A stretch of DNA of 64,000 bases from Clostridium acetobutylicum ATCC 824 (GCF_000008765.1 NC_003030.1:902001-966000), one strand, 5' to 3'. Shown: positions 17,166 through 26,473, counted from the first letter of the stretch. Notes: generated by a model not told the origin, from the letters alone. Numbers and translations are program-made.

Positions 17166-19685
17166 ATGATTTTTGATATTGCTAAAGGTGAGGTATCTCA
17201 AGAGCTGGGTAATAAAGCTAAGTCTTTAATAGAAATGAGAAAAGAGGGATTTAGAGTTCCAGATGGGTTTGTTATTGACAGTAATACATATAAAGAAATC
17301 ATTTCCTACAATGAAAAAGAAGAAGATATAAAAAATATATTATCTACTATAAATAAATCTAACATAGATGTTTTAAGCATAAAACTAGCTAGTATTTTTG
17401 ATGACTTTGTAATTATGGATAGTTTAGTCAATGAAATAGATAAGAGATTAAAAAAGGGAGTAAAATACGCTGTTAGAAGTAGTGGATTAAAAGAAGATTT
17501 AGATAATTTATCTTTTGCAGGACAGTATTCAACCTTTTTAAATATAGGTGGTATTGAGGAAATAAAGAAAGCTATTATTGATTGCTATAAATCAATGTAT
17601 ACAAAAGGCGTTTTATCTTATTTTATTGATAATAATTTAGAGGTAAGAGAACTTGAAATGGCTGTTATAGTTCAAGAAATGGTTCAATCAGAGAAAAGTG
17701 GAGTAGCTTTTACGGTAAATCCCATAACAGGAATAGATAAAGAAATGGTTGTTGAGGTAACAGAAGGTTTGGGAGAAGCTATAGTAAGTGGGCAAGTAGT
17801 TCCTGAAAGATATATTTATAATTGGTTTGAGGATAAGTACGAGTACAGTGAAACAAATAGCCTTTTAAGTAAAGAAGAACTAGAGAAAATAATGAACACA
17901 GCTTTAAATATTCAAATGCATTTTGGGTATCCTTCAGATATTGAATTTGCAATAGAAAAGGACAAGCTATACATTTTACAGGTAAGGGCAATTACAAAAA
18001 TTAAGTACTCAAAAATAAAGGATGAATGGACTACTGCTAATTTTAAAGACAGTGGAGTTTCAGCATCTGTTTGTACTCCGGCTATGTGGAGTTTATATGA
18101 GTATATTTGGGAAACTGTTCTAAAGAAATTTATACTTCAATCAAATATTTTAAAGGAAAAAGAATTAAATAAATTGGGAGATATGTTTTATGGTCGTCCA
18201 TATTGGAATATGAGTGTTGTTAAAAAAGCAATGGGAAAAATTCCAGGATATAAGGAAATAGACTTTGATAATGAATTTGGGGTGAAAATAACTTATAAAG
18301 GAGAAGGAAACACAACTAAATTAACTCCTGCATCTATTATAAAGGTAATTAGAATAGCGTTTGCTCAAAGAAAGATAGTAAAGAATCATAATAAAAATCT
18401 TGAAGCATATAAAAATGAAATCCTAGGCAAATACTCTAAATACATAGAGGATTATGAAACTGAATATTCACTTAAGGAATTTGAAACTATCTGGTATGAC
18501 TTAATTAAAGATGATTACCTAACCAGTCAAGGAACTTACTTTTGGCAAATATTCATAAATACCATTCATCAAACAATTTTTAAGAATAAAATTTTGAAGT
18601 ATTTAGATAAAAGTCAGTATTTAGATTTAATTGGTGGATTAAATGAAGTTTCACATCTTCGCCCTTTTTACGATATGTGGGATATTACAAGAAACATAAT
18701 TAAAGATGAAAATAGCTTTAGCTTTTGGAATAGCTCAACAGTAGAAGAGATAAAAGATGAATATTATAAAAATACCGAGAAATATTTTATGATTGATTTT
18801 AAGAAATATGTGAATAATTATGGGCATCATTCTAAAAAGGAATTAGATGTTACGTATCCTTGTTACTTCGAAGATGTAGATACTCTTATAAAAATGTTTA
18901 AAGATACTATTTTGCTTGATGACAGTTATAGTCCAAGAAATGATAAAAAAAGGCAAATTGAAAGATACACTAGGCAAATTGAAAATATAAAAGAGAAGGT
19001 TTCTGATAAAAAATATCGTATAATAATAAAAGAAGTTGAAAAAATGAGAGAAATGCTGTGGTGGCGTGAAGAATTTAGAGATATGACCACAAAATTTTAT
19101 TACATAATACGAATATATACCTTAAAATTAGCAAAACTATATAAAGCCTATGACATAATAGAAGATGAAGATGATATATGGTATCTAAAGATCTTTGATA
19201 TATGGGATTTTATCGATGGAAGAAAAACAAAACAAGAGATAAAGGCTATAGTATTAAGAAATAGAAAATACTATCAATCATTTAGAAACTTTGAGAATGA
19301 AAACGAAATAGGTACTAAGTTTGAAGGTATAAATGAAAGCAAGAAAGTAGCTTCAAATAAGGTAATAGGAGTTGGTTGTAATAACGGTATTGTTACAGGA
19401 ACGGCTAGAGTAATAGAAGACTTGGAGGAAATTGAAACCTTAAAGGTTGGAGATATATTGATAACTAAGTTTACAGATACAGGATGGACAAGTAAATTTG
19501 CAATGCTAAAAGGAATTGTAACAGAGTATGGTGGTTTATTATGTCATGCTGCAATTGTTTCAAGAGAGTATGGTATGCCATGTATTGTGTGTGCTCATAA
19601 TGCAACAAAGCTAATTAAAGATGGCAGTAGAATTTCAATTAATGGGACAACAGGAGAAATTACACTGCTTGAAGGAGGAATTTAA
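17166..19685 (+). CDS. PEP-synthase/rifampin-phosphotransferase-like dikinase, copy 1
   Basis: This 839-aa protein has an N-terminal PPDK/PPS ATP-grasp domain (about 1-280; RSSGLKEDLDNLSFAGQ, SGVAFTVNP). A unique middle region (about 290-730) follows, then a C-terminal phosphohistidine swivel domain with the mobile His794 in LLCHAAIVSREYG. It lacks the C-terminal TIM barrel that binds PEP/pyruvate in true PEP synthase. The three-part layout and size match rifampin phosphotransferases, which move the beta-phosphate of ATP to a non-pyruvate substrate. In this operon the substrate may be a lipid or head-group precursor (inference). A PEP-synthase name would be misleading. Confidence 0.82.
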   Translation: MIFDIAKGEVSQELGNKAKSLIEMRKEGFRVPDGFVIDSNTYKEIISYNEKEEDIKNILSTINKSNIDVLSIKLASIFDDFVIMDSLVNEIDKRLKKGVKYAVRSSGLKEDLDNLSFAGQYSTFLNIGGIEEIKKAIIDCYKSMYTKGVLSYFIDNNLEVRELEMAVIVQEMVQSEKSGVAFTVNPITGIDKEMVVEVTEGLGEAIVSGQVVPERYIYNWFEDKYEYSETNSLLSKEELEKIMNTALNIQMHFGYPSDIEFAIEKDKLYILQVRAITKIKYSKIKDEWTTANFKDSGVSASVCTPAMWSLYEYIWETVLKKFILQSNILKEKELNKLGDMFYGRPYWNMSVVKKAMGKIPGYKEIDFDNEFGVKITYKGEGNTTKLTPASIIKVIRIAFAQRKIVKNHNKNLEAYKNEILGKYSKYIEDYETEYSLKEFETIWYDLIKDDYLTSQGTYFWQIFINTIHQTIFKNKILKYLDKSQYLDLIGGLNEVSHLRPFYDMWDITRNIIKDENSFSFWNSSTVEEIKDEYYKNTEKYFMIDFKKYVNNYGHHSKKELDVTYPCYFEDVDTLIKMFKDTILLDDSYSPRNDKKRQIERYTRQIENIKEKVSDKKYRIIIKEVEKMREMLWWREEFRDMTTKFYYIIRIYTLKLAKLYKAYDIIEDEDDIWYLKIFDIWDFIDGRKTKQEIKAIVLRNRKYYQSFRNFENENEIGTKFEGINESKKVASNKVIGVGCNNGIVTGTARVIEDLEEIETLKVGDILITKFTDTGWTSKFAMLKGIVTEYGGLLCHAAIVSREYGMPCIVCAHNATKLIKDGSRISINGTTGEITLLEGGI

Positions 19686-19686
19686 C

Positions 19687-20304
19687 ATGTTCATAGGAAT
19701 ATATAACAGATCAGTAATCGTAACATATATGGGAATAGCATCAGCAATGGTAGGTATGTACTTAGCTGATAAGCACGATATTAGATATGCAATACTATGT
19801 TTAGTTATAGCAGGAGTATGTGACCTTTTTGATGGAAAGATTGCTAGAATGTGCAAGAGAACAGAAGATGAAAAGTTGTTCGGAATACAGCTTGATTCTC
19901 TAGCAGACGTTATATGCTTTTCAGCTCTGCCAATTTCAATATTTTATGGTCTAGGATTAAATAAGTGGTATCATGTAGTAATTTATACTGCATTTACTTT
20001 AGCTGCGATTACACGTTTAGGTTTCTTTAATATAAAAGTTATGGATTCAAATAGAGATAAACCAGTTGATTATTATAGTGGATTACCTGTAACCTGTTCG
20101 GCAATGATCTTTCCGTTGTTTTGGCTTCTATCCTTTTGTCTAGATAGACATATTTTTTTACTTATATATACAATTATTATTGCAGTAGTTGCATTTCTAT
20201 TTGTAGCTAATATTAAAATAAAAAAGCCTAAGGGAATTGCATATGGTGTATTTGTTGTTTTAGCAGTGCTTATGTCACTTGGAATAATATTCATAGGTGT
20301 ATAA
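19687..20304 (+). CDS. pssA: CDP-alcohol phosphatidyltransferase, probably phosphatidylserine synthase
   Basis: This 205-aa membrane protein has the complete CDP-alcohol phosphotransferase motif: D46, D49-G50, A53-R54, G66, D70 and D74 (CDLFDGKIAR ... GIQLDSLADV). It joins a CDP-lipid to a small alcohol; serine is likely because a decarboxylase follows at once. The start is ATG at 19687, with GGAGG nine bases before and only one base after the stop of the dikinase. An earlier ATG at 19621 lies inside the dikinase coding sequence and has no ribosome binding site. Confidence 0.88.
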   Translation: MFIGIYNRSVIVTYMGIASAMVGMYLADKHDIRYAILCLVIAGVCDLFDGKIARMCKRTEDEKLFGIQLDSLADVICFSALPISIFYGLGLNKWYHVVIYTAFTLAAITRLGFFNIKVMDSNRDKPVDYYSGLPVTCSAMIFPLFWLLSFCLDRHIFLLIYTIIIAVVAFLFVANIKIKKPKGIAYGVFVVLAVLMSLGIIFIGV

Positions 20305-20305
20305 A

Positions 20306-21181
20306 ATGAGTATAACAATATTTAATAGAGATTTAAAAGAAATCTATTATGAAAAGCAATATAAAAATGGACAACTTAAATTTTTATACAATACTATTTT
20401 AGGACGAATGCTTTTAAAATTATTTATTTCAACAAGATTGTTTTCAAAAATAAATGCTATTTTTAATAATAATAAGGGCTCAATTAAAAAAATTGAACCC
20501 TTTATTAATGAATATAAAATTGATATGAGTGAATATGAAAAAAAAGAATATACCTCTTTTGATGATTTTTTTACAAGAAAAATTCTTGAGGGTAAAAGAA
20601 GTTTTTCTAAAGAAAAAAGTCACTTGATATCACCAGCAGACTCTAAACTTATGGTATATGAAATAGATGATGATTTAAAAATGAATATTAAAAATAGTAT
20701 ATATACTGTAGGAGAGTTGTTAAATGACGAAAAGCTTTCAAGAGAATATAAGAATGGAACTTGCCTAATATTTAGGTTAACAGTGGACGATTACCACAGA
20801 TACTGTTTTATAGATGATGGAAGTTTAAAGTATAGAAAAGTTATAAATGGAAGATTGCATACTGTAGGACCTATATCATCTAAAAGATATAAGGTTTATA
20901 GTGAAAATAATAGAGAATATTCAGTCTTGAAAACAAGAAACTTTGGTAAAGTAATTCAAATTGAGGTTGGTGCTCTTTTGGTTGGAAAAATAAAAAATCA
21001 TTCAATTAAAGTCTTTAAAAAAGGTGATGAGAAAGGTTATTTTTGTTTTGGGGGATCAACAATAGTGCTGCTTTTTAAAGAAAAGGTTATTAAAATGGAC
21101 GAGGATATTTTGGAGTATTCTAAAGCAGGAATTGAAACAAAGATAAAAATGGGAGAAAAGATAGGAGAAACAAATGATTAA
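20306..21181 (+). CDS. psd: Phosphatidylserine decarboxylase
   Basis: This 291-aa proenzyme contains the self-cleavage motif FGGST, with Ser251 as the residue expected to become the pyruvoyl group. The variant GGST, rather than LGST, is the form of the PSD-II branch. YSPADSKLM-like (ISPADSKLM) and LTVDDYHRYC are also family features. It converts the PssA product to phosphatidylethanolamine at the membrane. The ATG at 20306 is preferred over the GTG at 20297. It overlaps the following ubiA-like gene by eight bases. Confidence 0.92.
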   Translation: MSITIFNRDLKEIYYEKQYKNGQLKFLYNTILGRMLLKLFISTRLFSKINAIFNNNKGSIKKIEPFINEYKIDMSEYEKKEYTSFDDFFTRKILEGKRSFSKEKSHLISPADSKLMVYEIDDDLKMNIKNSIYTVGELLNDEKLSREYKNGTCLIFRLTVDDYHRYCFIDDGSLKYRKVINGRLHTVGPISSKRYKVYSENNREYSVLKTRNFGKVIQIEVGALLVGKIKNHSIKVFKKGDEKGYFCFGGSTIVLLFKEKVIKMDEDILEYSKAGIETKIKMGEKIGETND

Positions 21182-22067
21182 AAGGTTAAATGTTTATTTA
21201 AAAGAAATGTATCCACTACTGCCGAGATTGATTTTAAGTTTAACTTTGTTTTTTGAAATATATATGATTACATTGTTAAGTAATCATATTTCATCTTTTA
21301 GAATTGGCATTCAAGAATTTGTTGGTGTATTTACAGTGTTTGGCTTTTGGTTAGCTTTAAGAATAGCAGATGAATTAAAGGATTATGAAACAGATAAAAT
21401 TAATTTTCCCAAAAGACCGTTGCCATCTGGAAGAGTTACCAAAAGAGATTTGTGGATTTTACTTACAATAGATTATGCTTTAATGATATTTTTGAATTTG
21501 GTATTTATGAATAATGTGTTATTTTTTATAGTGCTGCTTATCTATGGAGTTTTAATGTCACTATGGTTTTTTGCTAAAAAATATATCCAACCTAATTTGG
21601 TGCTGGCGCTTATTACTCATAATCCAGTTGAATTAATTTTAGATTACTATATAATCTCATTTGCCTGCATTAAATATAAGCTACCTGTGTTTACAGGAAC
21701 TACACTTTTAATATGCGTAACCTTATACTTTCCTGCATTAGCCTGGGAGGTTAGTAGAAAAATAAAGGCTCCAGATGATGAAAATCAATATGTGACCTAT
21801 TCAAAATTATTTGGATATAAAAAAGCAACCATGTTTGTAATGCTTGTAATATTTTGCGAAATGATAACTACAAATATATTAGCTTATAGACTTTCAATTA
21901 TAATGGTTATTATTTTAACAGTAAGATATTTTTGGCTTGTTTACAATTGTATAGAGTTTATAAAAAGCCCTAAAAAGTTTAAGCTTGGAAAAAGAGTAGA
22001 GGTGTACTTATATATTACTGCACTTTTAGTTTTGATAATGGAAATCTTAAATCTTTTCGTTATGTGA
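21174..22067 (+). CDS. UbiA-family prenyltransferase
   Basis: This 297-aa polytopic membrane protein has about eight or nine helices. The first Asp-rich motif is intact as D66-x3-D70-x3-D74 (ADELKDYETDK) followed by RPLPSGRV. The second is the variant WEVSRKIKAPDDE (191-203) rather than a classic DxxxD. UbiA enzymes transfer an isoprenyl chain to an acceptor such as a quinone ring or glycerol lipid phosphate. Placement inside a phospholipid operon makes a lipid acceptor plausible; that is inference. The ATG start follows AGGAGAAACA and sits in the end of psd. Confidence 0.85.
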   Translation: MIKRLNVYLKEMYPLLPRLILSLTLFFEIYMITLLSNHISSFRIGIQEFVGVFTVFGFWLALRIADELKDYETDKINFPKRPLPSGRVTKRDLWILLTIDYALMIFLNLVFMNNVLFFIVLLIYGVLMSLWFFAKKYIQPNLVLALITHNPVELILDYYIISFACIKYKLPVFTGTTLLICVTLYFPALAWEVSRKIKAPDDENQYVTYSKLFGYKKATMFVMLVIFCEMITTNILAYRLSIIMVIILTVRYFWLVYNCIEFIKSPKKFKLGKRVEVYLYITALLVLIMEILNLFVM

Positions 22068-22078
22068 GGATGGTATTT

Positions 22079-24649
22079 ATGAATAAATATATCATGGATA
22101 GTGGAGATGAAGAAATCTTAAAAGAGGGTTCTAAGGCATATAATTTAGCCAAAATGAAAAATAGTAGCATAAATGTGCCTGACTTTTTTTGTATAACACA
22201 TGAATGCATGGAGTATCATTTAAAAGATAGTGCAGATTTAATAGAGAAAATTATTAAAAATGTAGACTTTAAGGATGGGAAGTCAATAGAAGCTGTAAGC
22301 CAAAGCATAAAAGAAATTTTTAGGATTGTAGAATTAGATGAAAAAATAAAAGAAGAAATAGATATATACTTAGAGAAGAATTTCAAGGAAGTAAGTTTAT
22401 TTTCAGTGAGATCATCCTCATTGGTAGAAGATTCAAAAGAATTTTCCTTTGCAGGGCAATTTGATACCTACCTTAATGTATCAAGAGAAGATTTATTTCA
22501 AAACATTGTTAAGTGTTGGAGTTCTTTGTATTCTCAAAATGTTTTGAAATATAATTATCATAAAAGCATTTCTTTTTCTTCTTTAAAAATGAGTGTAATA
22601 ATTCAAGAAATGATAGATGCAGATTTATCTGGTGTAGTATTTACAGCTAATCCACAAGGTATTTTAAATGAAATGGTTCTAGTGTGTGGAAAAGGAACAG
22701 GAAACCAGGTTGTAGAGGATAAGGTTGAAACTACTACTTACTATTATAATATTACAGATAATTTATATTACTATGAAAATCAGCTGAAATCTCCTATCTT
22801 AAAGGAGAGTATTTTTGAGAGTATTATAAAAGTGTCGGACAAACTAACAAGTATATTTGAAAAATATATAGATATAGAATTTTCTATAAAACATGATAAA
22901 TTATATATACTTCAGGTTAGACCTATAACTACACTTGGAGATAAAGATGTTACAATACTTGATAATAGCAATATTGTTGAAAGCTATCCTAATATAACAC
23001 TTCCACTTACAGATTCCTTTGTTAGTGAGGCTTATTATAGGGTGTTCAAGGCACTAGCCATGAGATGTTTTCCGAAAAGAGCATTAGTTGAAAAGTATGA
23101 TACTGTTTTAAGAGAAATGGTGCATAGTGCAAATGGCAGAATGTATTATAAGATAAGTAATTGGTATACGGTTTTGAAGTTTTTGCCATTTAGGAAGAAA
23201 ATAATACCTATATGGCAGGAAATGATGGGAGTAAATAATAAAGAACATGAAAAAAAAGGCAATGATATTACATTTCTTCAAAAGATTAAAATATATTTAA
23301 ATGCCATACATGAAGCTTTCAATGTTACAAAAGAGATGGATAGATTAAATTTAAATTTTCTACAAGTAAAAAGGTACTTTAATGAAGAGTATAAAGAGGA
23401 TTTAAGTAATGAAGAATTAGTTGATTTGTATGATAGTGTAGCTAAAATTTTATTAAAAAATTGGGATATAACCTTATTAAATGATATATATGCATTTGTA
23501 TTTACTGGTTTATTAAAGGCTGAACTAGAAAAACTAAAGCTTAAGAATCTTGAGTTTGAAACTAATAAGTATATTTCAGGAATTAGCAATATTGAAAGCC
23601 TAAAACCAATTAAAAGTTTGATTGAACTTTCAATATATGTATCTAGTGATGATAAATTAATTGGAGAGTTAAGTGAATTAAACAGCAATGATATGGTTTG
23701 TAAATATTTAAAAAACACTTCTTCTGATTTTGTAGAAAAATTTGAAGGATACATAGATGCGTATGGAGATCGAGCTTTAGAGGAATTGAAATTAGAAAGC
23801 AAAACTTTTAGGACTTCGCCTATACTTTTGGTTGATAAAATTTTGGAATATACAAGGGATAAGGATAGGTTAGAAGATAGATATCAAACGTTATGTAATA
23901 AATCTGAAAGTTTTATATCGAAAGAAATGTTTGATAAATGCGGTTTTGTGGATAAAAAACTGATTAAGCTATTTAGTTCAAAGGCTCTTATTGGAATAAA
24001 AAACAGAGAAAGCTCGAGATTAAACAGGAGCAGAGTTTATGGAATGGTTAGAAGTATATTTCTAGCTATAGGAAACAATCTTTTTAAGGACAGAAAAATA
24101 GATCATATAGAGGATATTTTTTACCTGTATACGGATGAAGTATTTGAATATATAAAAGGCAAAGAGTATGATTTTAAAAAGCTTGTAGAGTATAGAAAAA
24201 AAGAATATAAAATGTATGAAGAATTACCAGCTTACTCTAGGTTGATTTTTTCTGAGGAGATATTTAATAAAAATCACTTAAATATAAATTCTACACCAAT
24301 AAGAGAAGACAAAAGTGGTATAGGTGGAATTCCGTGCTCTAATGGAGTGGTGGAGGGAGAAATAATTGTTATAGAAAACCCTAAGATGTCTAGAGATGTA
24401 AAAGATAAAATAATTGTTACTAAAATGACAGATCCCGGATGGGTATTTTTACTTACGCTAGCGAAGGGAATAATAACGGAGAAGGGCTCACTGCTTTCGC
24501 ACACAGCTATTATTTCCCGGGAATTAAATATACCAGCAATTGTAGGCGTTAATAAGGTGACTAGTATTTTTAAAAGTGGCGATATGATAAGAATGGACGG
24601 AAGTACTGGAAAAATTGAGAGAGTGAGTGATGAAGCGTGTACCAAATAA
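22079..24649 (+). CDS. PEP-synthase/rifampin-phosphotransferase-like dikinase, copy 2
   Basis: This 856-aa paralogue of the 17166 gene has the same plan. There is an ATP-grasp domain (RSSSLVEDSKEFSFAGQ, LSGVVFTANPQ), a unique middle region (about 300-740), and a C-terminal swivel domain with the phosphohistidine at about His808 in LLSHTAIISRELN. The PEP-binding barrel is missing. The middle regions of the two copies differ, which suggests two different acceptor molecules or a heteromeric pair. The ATG at 22079 follows GAGGATGG; a GTG at 22064 would add five residues. It overlaps the next gene by 13 bases. Confidence 0.82.
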   Translation: MNKYIMDSGDEEILKEGSKAYNLAKMKNSSINVPDFFCITHECMEYHLKDSADLIEKIIKNVDFKDGKSIEAVSQSIKEIFRIVELDEKIKEEIDIYLEKNFKEVSLFSVRSSSLVEDSKEFSFAGQFDTYLNVSREDLFQNIVKCWSSLYSQNVLKYNYHKSISFSSLKMSVIIQEMIDADLSGVVFTANPQGILNEMVLVCGKGTGNQVVEDKVETTTYYYNITDNLYYYENQLKSPILKESIFESIIKVSDKLTSIFEKYIDIEFSIKHDKLYILQVRPITTLGDKDVTILDNSNIVESYPNITLPLTDSFVSEAYYRVFKALAMRCFPKRALVEKYDTVLREMVHSANGRMYYKISNWYTVLKFLPFRKKIIPIWQEMMGVNNKEHEKKGNDITFLQKIKIYLNAIHEAFNVTKEMDRLNLNFLQVKRYFNEEYKEDLSNEELVDLYDSVAKILLKNWDITLLNDIYAFVFTGLLKAELEKLKLKNLEFETNKYISGISNIESLKPIKSLIELSIYVSSDDKLIGELSELNSNDMVCKYLKNTSSDFVEKFEGYIDAYGDRALEELKLESKTFRTSPILLVDKILEYTRDKDRLEDRYQTLCNKSESFISKEMFDKCGFVDKKLIKLFSSKALIGIKNRESSRLNRSRVYGMVRSIFLAIGNNLFKDRKIDHIEDIFYLYTDEVFEYIKGKEYDFKKLVEYRKKEYKMYEELPAYSRLIFSEEIFNKNHLNINSTPIREDKSGIGGIPCSNGVVEGEIIVIENPKMSRDVKDKIIVTKMTDPGWVFLLTLAKGIITEKGSLLSHTAIISRELNIPAIVGVNKVTSIFKSGDMIRMDGSTGKIERVSDEACTK

Positions 24650-25713
24650 TTAACTTTGATAGAGAAGAAAAATATATAAAGGATTTTTTAAAGCTTCCGA
24701 GGCTTCTTTATTCAAAAAAAGAGATAGCTCAAAATGAAAGTGAAGAAAAGGAACTTTTATTAGGAAAACACTTGCTCTCAAAGTATTTTAAGCTTAATAA
24801 GTTTCTTGTATATAAGGATTCAAAAGTAGCAGCAAGATGTGTTATTACAACATACCCAAATGACTCGAATGCATATATTGGCTTTTTTGAGTGTATATAT
24901 GATGAAGAATGTGCTAAAACACTTTTTCAAGCAGTAAAAGAGTTTTGTAAAAGAGGCAACTACAAAAAAATAATTGGACCTGTTGATGCAAGCTTTTGGC
25001 TAAAGTATAGAATGAAAATAAATAAATTTGAAGACAGGCCATATGTATCAGAACCTTATAATAAAAAATATTATTTGGATTTATTTTTGAAAAATGACTA
25101 CAGTATAAGTGAAACGTATATATCTAATATTTATAAAAAGCTTCCACGTAATTTTGAAAAGGAAAAAATCAGGAGAAGGTATGAGGAGTTTATAAAAAAG
25201 GGCTACAAGATAGTAAGCCCTAAAAAAATGGATTACAATAAAGCTATATGTGAAATATATAAGATGATAATAGAGTTATATAGTGATTTCCCTATATTTA
25301 AATATCTTAATGAAGAAGATTTTTTAAAAATTTTTGGGAATTATAAATATATTTTAGATTTTTCTATGGTAAAGTTAGTTTATTTTAAAGGAGAAACTGT
25401 GGCATTTTTTATAGGTATGCCAGACTATAAAAATTTGCTATATAGAAAATTTAATTTGTTTACAATAATAAATGTGCTTTTAAAGAAAATAAGAAGCAAA
25501 AACTATGTTATGTTGTACATGGGGGTTAAAAAAGAGCATGTTGGTTTAGGAAATGCAATGACTCAAACTATAATAAATAATCTCCAAAAAAGAAGGTCCA
25601 CAGCAATTGGGGCATTTATAAAAGAGGGGAAAGTAACAGAAAGCTACGGAAAAGATACAATTGAAGGAAAATATAAATATGTTCTTTTAGAAAGTAGTTT
25701 ACAAAAACATTAA
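24637..25713 (+). CDS. GNAT-like acyltransferase of unknown substrate
   Basis: This 358-aa protein resembles the YghO-type branch of the GNAT fold. Residues about 1-130 form one alpha/beta unit (ARCVITTYPNDSNAYIGFFE, IGPVDASFW). Residues about 200-340 form a second, with a late MGVKKEHVGLGNAM turn that could bind acyl-CoA. The start is a GTG at 24637 inside the previous gene, with a weak GAGAGAG, so it is translationally coupled. It is the last gene of the lipid operon. An acyl transfer to a lipid head group is possible but not shown. Confidence 0.65.
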   Translation: MYQIINFDREEKYIKDFLKLPRLLYSKKEIAQNESEEKELLLGKHLLSKYFKLNKFLVYKDSKVAARCVITTYPNDSNAYIGFFECIYDEECAKTLFQAVKEFCKRGNYKKIIGPVDASFWLKYRMKINKFEDRPYVSEPYNKKYYLDLFLKNDYSISETYISNIYKKLPRNFEKEKIRRRYEEFIKKGYKIVSPKKMDYNKAICEIYKMIIELYSDFPIFKYLNEEDFLKIFGNYKYILDFSMVKLVYFKGETVAFFIGMPDYKNLLYRKFNLFTIINVLLKKIRSKNYVMLYMGVKKEHVGLGNAMTQTIINNLQKRRSTAIGAFIKEGKVTESYGKDTIEGKYKYVLLESSLQKH

Positions 25714-25777
25714 ATGTATAAAAAGTACGTGAAAATTAAAAATAGTATAGGAATAACATTTAATGTGGGAGGCAAAT

Positions 25778-26215
25778 ATGAAAATAGAAGCTTTTTTTAG
25801 AGGAATAAAGAATGCAAATGAGGCAGCAAGTAAACTTAAAAGTGAAGGTATCGAAGCTTTTACAGATATAAATGATCACTATCAAACAGGAAGTAGTGTA
25901 AGGCATCCAGGATTTATTCCTACATCAAGTAATTCTGATTTAGTAGTGAATTCAGGTTTGAGAGGAGGAGAAGCAGATAGTTCTCCTCTTAGAGCAGCGA
26001 GTCCAATGGTAAGTGGCATGGGAGGATTTAAAGAAATAACAAATGTAAATTACAAGGTTATAGTAAATACTGATGAAAACAATGAGAAAAAGGCGCAGGA
26101 TATAATTAGTTCACTTGGTGGTTCTATGGAAAGTCCTAACTTTGATGGTAGTAAGCATATAAAAGATGTGGATTTTTCAAAGGCAGATCCAAACTTTATG
26201 AAAAATCTTCAATAG
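25778..26215 (+). CDS. Small protein resembling general stress protein 17M-type families
   Basis: This 145-aa protein has two short alpha/beta halves (AFFRGIKNANEAASKLKSEGIEAF and YKVIVNTDENNEKKAQDIISSLG). They flank a flexible Gly/Ser-rich loop (about 45-80). The ferredoxin-like pairing resembles YflT/GsiB-type general stress proteins, which I offer as a weak guess. The start ATG at 25778 follows GGGAGGCAAAT. It has its own terminator and does not look like part of the lipid operon, though only 64 bases separate them. Confidence 0.55.
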   Translation: MKIEAFFRGIKNANEAASKLKSEGIEAFTDINDHYQTGSSVRHPGFIPTSSNSDLVVNSGLRGGEADSSPLRAASPMVSGMGGFKEITNVNYKVIVNTDENNEKKAQDIISSLGGSMESPNFDGSKHIKDVDFSKADPNFMKNLQ

Positions 26216-26216
26216 G

Positions 26217-26268
26217 AAATAGCAGGGTATGATAAAATTTATTTTTTATTGTAACCTGCTATTTTTAT
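26217..26268 (+). terminator. Terminator after the 25778 gene
   Basis: AAATAGCAGG (26217-26226) pairs with CCTGCTATTT (26255-26264), followed by TTTA. Confidence 0.8.
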
Positions 26269-26424
26269 ATACATTTTTACGAGCATATACTTTCATTTAA
26301 ATAAAATAATCATTTTTGCTTTAAAATATCATTAATAAATAGTGAAAAAAGTATAGTAAGATGCATACAAAGATAAAAGATATTTGTAAAAAAACAACTA
26401 ATTTATTTACATTATAATTATATA

Positions 26425-26453
26425 TTGACAATATTTATATTTTTTGTAATAAT
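26425..26453 (+). promoter_or_regulatory. Promoter of the PL1 pectate lyase gene
   Basis: TTGACA at 26425-26430 lies 16 to 17 bases before TAATAAT (26447-26453). The start site would fall in or near the palindrome at 26459-26473. Confidence 0.6.
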
Positions 26454-26458
26454 GTAAT

Positions 26459-26473
26459 TGTTAACGTTAAACA
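26459..26473. promoter_or_regulatory. Operator-like palindrome 1 of the PL1 gene
   Basis: TGTTAACGTTAAACA has a central CG, as in LacI-family operators, and lies just past the -10 hexamer, a position suited to repression. It resembles sites at 26516-26530 and 37195-37208. Confidence 0.55.

Noticed and set aside
17166-19685. Phosphoenolpyruvate synthase
   Set aside because: The C-terminal PEP/pyruvate barrel is missing and the phosphohistidine domain is at the extreme C-terminus, as in rifampin phosphotransferases.
23278-23802. A 174-codon open frame on the minus strand
   Set aside because: It is antisense to the second dikinase, has no ribosome binding site and shows a hydrophobic, Ser-rich composition typical of a shadow frame.
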